From JBEDUK01 sp963781595 (GTDB lineage Bacteria > Actinomycetota > UBA4738), in assembly GCA_963781595.1 (NCBI GenBank), contig CAWAGG010000006.1:1178001-1242000 (forward strand): 64,000 nt of DNA. Direction: 5' to 3'. The position numbers and the translations under genes are program-made. The notes under the pieces are model-generated. The model was not told where the DNA came from. It was given only the letters and a program-made list of their open reading frames with translations, and made no database searches. Below are positions 60,331 to 64,000 of this stretch, piece after piece (the first letter of the stretch is position 1; each line of letters begins with the position of its first letter).

Positions 60331-61504
60331 CACGACCGAACGCCTCGACGTGCTCGACCGACTCAACCCCCCGGACCTGTGGGACGAGATCCGCGAGCGC
60401 GAACCGAGGCGCGCGCCGGTGCGTTCCGAACGACCCGCGCAGCGCGCGATCGTCATTGCCACAGTGATGGCGCTCATGGTCGGCGCGATTGGGTTCGCGG
60501 TCTACGCCTTCCGCGACCGCCGACCTCAACCTGCTACACCGTTGCCTGCGGGGCCCACGAACGGCGAGATCTGGGTTCGGATCGGGGGCGGCGACGGGGC
60601 GAGCTTCGTCTATTCGGTCGAACCGGATGGCTCGGCGCAGACCCTCCTGTTCGGCGACGGTCGCGATCCGAACGAACCACCGGACACCGTCGATCCGGCG
60701 GCCGTCGGCGAGGACTACGCATGGTCGCCGGACGGGTCGCGGGTCGCCTTCGTGAACTACACGGACGACGATCCGACCGCCCCGTTGGGGAAGGACTACG
60801 ACGTGTTCGTGATGAACCCCGACGGTTCAGGACTCACGCGGCTCACGCACGATCGGGCCGTCGACTCCTCGCCCTCGTGGTCGCCGGACGGGTCGAAGAT
60901 CGTCTTCGCCTCGGACCAGGCGGCACGAACGGCGAAAACCTGCACGCCCTCGCACGGCCCGGGCTCGGTCCATCCCCTCTTCTGTTCGAGTCAGCTCTAC
61001 GTGATCGGTGCCGACGGCGCTGGCGAGGCGCGCCTCACCCCCGATCTCGCGGACGCCTCTCAGCCCGCCTGGTCCCCGGACGGCAGGTTCGTCGCGTTCG
61101 TCGTGCACGGCGCCTCGCGGGACGGAGACTGCGTCTGTGTCATGAACGCTGACGGCACCGGCAGTCGCCGATCCGTCGCTGGTTCGGGCGCCCACCCGGA
61201 ATGGTCGCCCGACAGTGCCGCGATCGCGTTCCTCTCGACGTCGGTCGGCGGCTCGAACGTGCAGCTGGTGAACACCGATGGGAGCGACCTCCATGAGCTG
61301 GTGCCGACCGGGCTGTTCGACGTCGCGTCGTTCGCTTGGTCGCCGGACGGGTCGCAGATCGCGTTCAGCGGCAGCGGTCGTGGAGGAACGGACGTCGCCC
61401 AGATCTGGCTCGTCCCGGCCAGCGGGGGCGATCCGACGCAAGTCTCGAACTTCGAACATGTCGACGCGGGCTCGCTCGCGTGGCGGCCGGCGCCACCTCG
61501 GTAG
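60323..61504 (+). CDS. Membrane-anchored TolB-type propeller, putative anti-sigma/sensor
   Basis: 393 aa from ATG 60323 (GGAGG 60312-60316), overlapping the sigma gene by 8 nt. A short cytosolic N-terminus of about 40 residues (TERLDVLDRLNPPDLWDEIR) precedes one membrane helix (AIVIATVMALMVGAIGFAVY). Then come at least five PD40-type repeats outside: YAWSPDGSRVAFVNYTDDDP, PSWSPDGSKIVFASD, PAWSPDGRFVAFV, PEWSPDSAAIAFLS and FAWSPDGSQIAFSG. Cys pairs (KTCTPS, LFCSSQ, DCVCV) suggest disulphides. The anti-sigma role is inferred from gene order and topology. Confidence 0.8.
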   Translation: MPDTTERLDVLDRLNPPDLWDEIREREPRRAPVRSERPAQRAIVIATVMALMVGAIGFAVYAFRDRRPQPATPLPAGPTNGEIWVRIGGGDGASFVYSVEPDGSAQTLLFGDGRDPNEPPDTVDPAAVGEDYAWSPDGSRVAFVNYTDDDPTAPLGKDYDVFVMNPDGSGLTRLTHDRAVDSSPSWSPDGSKIVFASDQAARTAKTCTPSHGPGSVHPLFCSSQLYVIGADGAGEARLTPDLADASQPAWSPDGRFVAFVVHGASRDGDCVCVMNADGTGSRRSVAGSGAHPEWSPDSAAIAFLSTSVGGSNVQLVNTDGSDLHELVPTGLFDVASFAWSPDGSQIAFSGSGRGGTDVAQIWLVPASGGDPTQVSNFEHVDAGSLAWRPAPPR

Positions 61505-61507
61505 CGC

Positions 61508-63592
61508 TCAGAGCAGCGCGAGCTGATCCGGCCCGGGATCGGCTGGAGCCGCCGGTCCGGCGCGCACGCGGCGAGCTGCATGCGGGCTGGCCCGACCGAT
61601 GCCGAACCTCCTGGCGAGGTCGTGCACGCGTGCAGACACCTCCTGCTGGTACGCCGTCGGCGCGTACGAGCCCCGCCCGTAGAGCTCGCCGTACTTCGGC
61701 ACCAGGGACGGGTGTTCGCGCTCGAGCCACGCCAGGTACCACTCGCGGGCGCCGGGCCGCAGGTGCAGCACGATCGGCACGATGTGGTTCGCGCCGGCCT
61801 CCGCGATCGCGCGCACGGTCGCCTCGAGCTGCGCCGGCGAGTCCGACAGGTACGGGAGGATCGGCGCCATCAGCACGCCGCACCCGACGCCGACGTCGTT
61901 CAGCTTCGAACACACCTCCAGACGCTTGAGCGGCGAGGGCGTGCCGGATTCGACCGACCGCCACAGGGACGGATCGACCGATCCCACGCTGACGTTCGCA
62001 CCGACGTCGGTCACGTCGGCGCACTCCTCCAAGAGCGCGAGGTCCCGCAAGATGAGCGAGCCTTTCGTCAGGATCGAGAACGGGTTCGCGGCATCCCGCA
62101 GCGCCTCGAGGATCCCGACCATCAACCGGTACCGGCCCTCCGCGCGCTGGTACGGGTCGACGTTGGTCCCCATCGCGATGTGCTCGCCGGTCCATGTGCG
62201 CCGGGCCAGCTCGACGCGTAGCCGCTCCGCGGCGTTGACCTTCACGACGATCTTCGAGTCGAAGTCCTCGCCGTAGTCCATGTCCAGGTACGTGTGCGTG
62301 TTCCTCGCGAAACAGTTGTGGCTCACTACGCCGTTCGCGATGAAGTCTCCCGTTCCGGTCGTGATGTCGAACATCGGGACGTCGACGCCGAGCGGTTCGA
62401 TCGACGAGACGCGCAGGTCCGCGTCGCTCTTGAGCGCGGTTCCCTCGGGTATGGCTCGCTTCCTGCTGATCGCGGGATCGACCGTATGGAAGAAGCGCAG
62501 GTGCTCGCGCAGCCCGCCTGTCACTCGAACGGTCACCACGGGCTTCGCGCGCTCACCGGTCGGACGTTCGATCGCGAATGAGAACCCGAAGCGTCGGAGG
62601 CCCGACGAGGTGCGATCGATGATGGCGCGGTCCGTGTTCGAGATGCGCAGCACGCCGGGGCTCCAGCTTCCCTCGGCGTCGAAGATGCCCGCCAGGTACC
62701 CTTTGCACCAACCCTCTGAGGGAGCATCGGGCCATGCGACGAGGCCTTCGATCGCCTCGACCCCGACGCGCGCCTGTGTCCGGATCGCGCTCATATCCCG
62801 TCGCCCGGCGACCGCGTGCTGGAACACGAACTCCGTCGTGTCGATCGCCGACGCGTCCAGGTACTCGCGTGTCCGGCGGAGCGCCTCCAGATCGCCCAGC
62901 GCGAGCCGGAAGCGGAAGCTGGTCCAGGGGCGTCCGTTCGGCCTGACGTACGCGTATCTGCCGGGGTGCCCGTCGCCGCGGATCATGCCGCAGAGGTAGC
63001 CGCGCCTGTAGTCGGCGTCATGGTCGGGCGCCGCCGCGGACCGCCCTGTTCCCATCAACGCGTCGTTCGTGGTCAGGTACGGGCGCTGGCCGGGACCGGC
63101 CATCCGCCCCGTCACGTGCTTCCAGCCGCGCCGCGTGAGGAACCGATGGTCACCGCTCGCGACGAGCTCGGTGCCGTCCTCGAGCGTCACGCGGAAGGCC
63201 GGCTTGAAGGTCGACCAATGCGCCAAGACGTCCGTCGCCACGTACCTCCGGTAGCTTCCCCGACGGACGGTGCCGGAGATGCGGTCGCTAACCCGGACGT
63301 CGGCGATCGGCTTGGTCCGACCGTCCGCCATCAGGATCGGGGTGTCGCCCCCCAGGCAGTAGGAGCACGCATGGGTGCAGCCACGGTACGGGTTGATCGT
63401 CCAGCGGAACGGCATCCGCGAGGCGCCCGGCACCCGGTTGATGATCGACTTCGCCCGGACCTCGTAGAACGTCACGCCGCGGAACTCCGGCGTGTCGACC
63501 GTTCGTACCACGGCGCCCTGCTCGAAGAGCGGCAACGGGGTCTCGCCCGCGCCGTCGGCGGCGTCCAGGAGTCGGAGGTTGTCCCAGCGCAT
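61508..63592 (-). CDS. Rv2578c-family radical SAM protein with an intein
   Basis: 694 aa precursor from ATG 63592, giving about 346 aa after splicing. Exteins: MRWDNLRLLDAADG at the N-terminus, FRWTINPYRGCTHACSY before the intein and CFARNTHTYLDMDYGEDF after it. Together they make the Fe-S motif CTHACSYC. Then VVVKVNAAERLRVELARRTW, MGTNVDPYQRAEGRYRLM and SILTKGSLILRD are as in M. tuberculosis Rv2578c (spore photoproduct lyase-like group). The reaction is unknown. The C-terminus is Pro-rich and ends ALL. Activity needs splicing, because the third Fe-S Cys is supplied only after the exteins join. Confidence 0.92.
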   Translation of the reverse strand: MRWDNLRLLDAADGAGETPLPLFEQGAVVRTVDTPEFRGVTFYEVRAKSIINRVPGASRMPFRWTINPYRGCTHACSYCLGGDTPILMADGRTKPIADVRVSDRISGTVRRGSYRRYVATDVLAHWSTFKPAFRVTLEDGTELVASGDHRFLTRRGWKHVTGRMAGPGQRPYLTTNDALMGTGRSAAAPDHDADYRRGYLCGMIRGDGHPGRYAYVRPNGRPWTSFRFRLALGDLEALRRTREYLDASAIDTTEFVFQHAVAGRRDMSAIRTQARVGVEAIEGLVAWPDAPSEGWCKGYLAGIFDAEGSWSPGVLRISNTDRAIIDRTSSGLRRFGFSFAIERPTGERAKPVVTVRVTGGLREHLRFFHTVDPAISRKRAIPEGTALKSDADLRVSSIEPLGVDVPMFDITTGTGDFIANGVVSHNCFARNTHTYLDMDYGEDFDSKIVVKVNAAERLRVELARRTWTGEHIAMGTNVDPYQRAEGRYRLMVGILEALRDAANPFSILTKGSLILRDLALLEECADVTDVGANVSVGSVDPSLWRSVESGTPSPLKRLEVCSKLNDVGVGCGVLMAPILPYLSDSPAQLEATVRAIAEAGANHIVPIVLHLRPGAREWYLAWLEREHPSLVPKYGELYGRGSYAPTAYQQEVSARVHDLARRFGIGRASPHAARRVRAGPAAPADPGPDQLALL
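62315..63358 (-). mobile_element. Full-length intein with LAGLIDADG homing endonuclease
   Basis: 348 aa, precursor residues 79-426. It starts with Cys1 (CLGGDTPILMADGRTKPI) and ends SHN with His-Asn at 425-426; the +1 residue is Cys427. Block B is GDHRFLTRRGWKHV (147-160). The two LAGLIDADG-type helices are GYLCGMIRGDGH and GYLAGIFDAEGS (about 198 and 298). Block F is MFDITTGTGDFIANG. All splicing residues are present, so it should splice. Its insertion point, the third Cys of the radical SAM motif, is the most conserved part of the host gene. Confidence 0.93.
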
Positions 63593-63662
63593 CAGGCGCT
63601 CGACGATAGAACATATGTTCGATTGGCGCAAGACTGAGAACCCGGCAGGGTGTCGCGCACAC

Positions 63663-64000
63663 ATGTCGATGCGACTGCTCCTGATCCGTCACGGCCGGGT
63701 GGACTTCGACGCGAAGGACTTCCGCGACACCGACCGCGGTCCGCAGTGGGATCCGCCGCTCGACGAGCGCGGGCGCCAGCAGGCCGACCTGATGGCGGTC
63801 CGCCTCGCCTCGATGGACCCGCCGGTCGCCCTGTTCGTCTCGCCGTTCCGCCGATGCCTGCAGACGGTCGAGCCCTACGCCCGGGCGATCGGCGTCACGC
63901 CGACGGTCGACGACGGCCTGAGGGAGGTCTACACGGGGGAGTGGGAAGGGGTGCGGTTCGAGGACATCTTCGCGGCGAACCCCGAGATCCTGCGCCGAAG
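63663..64000 (+). CDS. Histidine phosphatase family protein (3'-truncated by window edge)
   Basis: 112 complete codons from ATG 63663, open to the end of the window. MRLLLIRHGRVDF carries the RHG phospho-histidine motif, DPPLDERGRQQAD and FVSPFRRCLQTVEPYA are the second half-site motifs, and REVYTGEWEGVRFEDIF follows. It could be a phosphoglycerate mutase-like phosphatase, e.g. of cofactor or cobalamin metabolism. Divergent from the radical SAM gene with 70 bp between starts. Confidence 0.88.
   Translation, partial: MSMRLLLIRHGRVDFDAKDFRDTDRGPQWDPPLDERGRQQADLMAVRLASMDPPVALFVSPFRRCLQTVEPYARAIGVTPTVDDGLREVYTGEWEGVRFEDIFAANPEILRR

Noticed and set aside
1..64000. tRNA, rRNA, CRISPR array, phage or replication origin
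   Set aside because: No cloverleaf, rRNA-like stretch, regularly spaced repeat array, phage structural gene or dnaA-box cluster was noticed on either strand.

Overview
The window looks like chromosomal DNA of a high-G+C actinobacterium, probably from an uncultured lineage. The evidence is the very GC-rich codon use with many GTG starts, two luciferase-like F420-type oxidoreductases, a PIG-L deacetylase of the mycothiol type, a DUF5319-like protein, a DUF222/HNH (13E12-type) gene, an Rv2578c-like radical SAM protein, a Ku/LigD end-joining pair and ECF sigma/anti-sigma pairs. I cannot place it below phylum level from sequence alone. No rRNA, tRNA or CRISPR array was seen.

Layout. 1-7.6 kb: 3' part of a pabB-pabC fusion, a coupled NfeD/slipin membrane pair, then two ECF sigma factor/anti-sigma pairs and an unknown membrane protein. 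7.6-27.5 kb: metabolic and housekeeping genes. These include an HxlR regulator with a palindromic operator-like site, two tandem cytosolic HtrA-like proteases, an esterase, an F420-type oxidoreductase, a DPP-IV-like peptidase, glpX-gpsA, an EamA permease, a PHP phosphoesterase, an amidase, an FMN hydroxyacid oxidase, a zinc alcohol dehydrogenase with a NERD-like protein, a type II NADH dehydrogenase, and a frameshifted cation antiporter.

27.5-37.0 kb is the accessory part, with visibly lower G+C. Two paralogous exported proteins with a conserved N-terminal region lie in tandem (27508 and 30929). Behind each comes unrelated cargo: a seven-repeat beta-propeller in the first unit; a small membrane protein, an IS3-family element and an exported protein in the second. 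Each unit ends at a convergent pmbA 3' end. In the first unit that end is only a fragment (30384-30762); in the second it belongs to the intact pmbA of a tldD-pmbA pair. The simplest reading is a tandem duplication of an exported-protein/pmbA-3'-end segment whose cargo has since diverged. The IS3 element carries a clean 494-bp internal inversion bounded by GATC at both ends.

37-64 kb: tldD, a second F420-type oxidoreductase, membrane proteins, an SDR, an amidohydrolase, an AlaX-type tRNA editing protein, a DUF222/HNH gene broken by an amber codon, rmuC, a PIG-L deacetylase, a K+ channel, a three-domain ligD with a nearby ku, a PII protein with glnD, a tandem GrpB fusion, and a third ECF sigma factor paired with a membrane-anchored TolB-type propeller. 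Near the end is an Rv2578c-like radical SAM gene carrying a full-length LAGLIDADG intein exactly at the third cysteine of the Fe-S motif. The window stops inside a histidine phosphatase gene.
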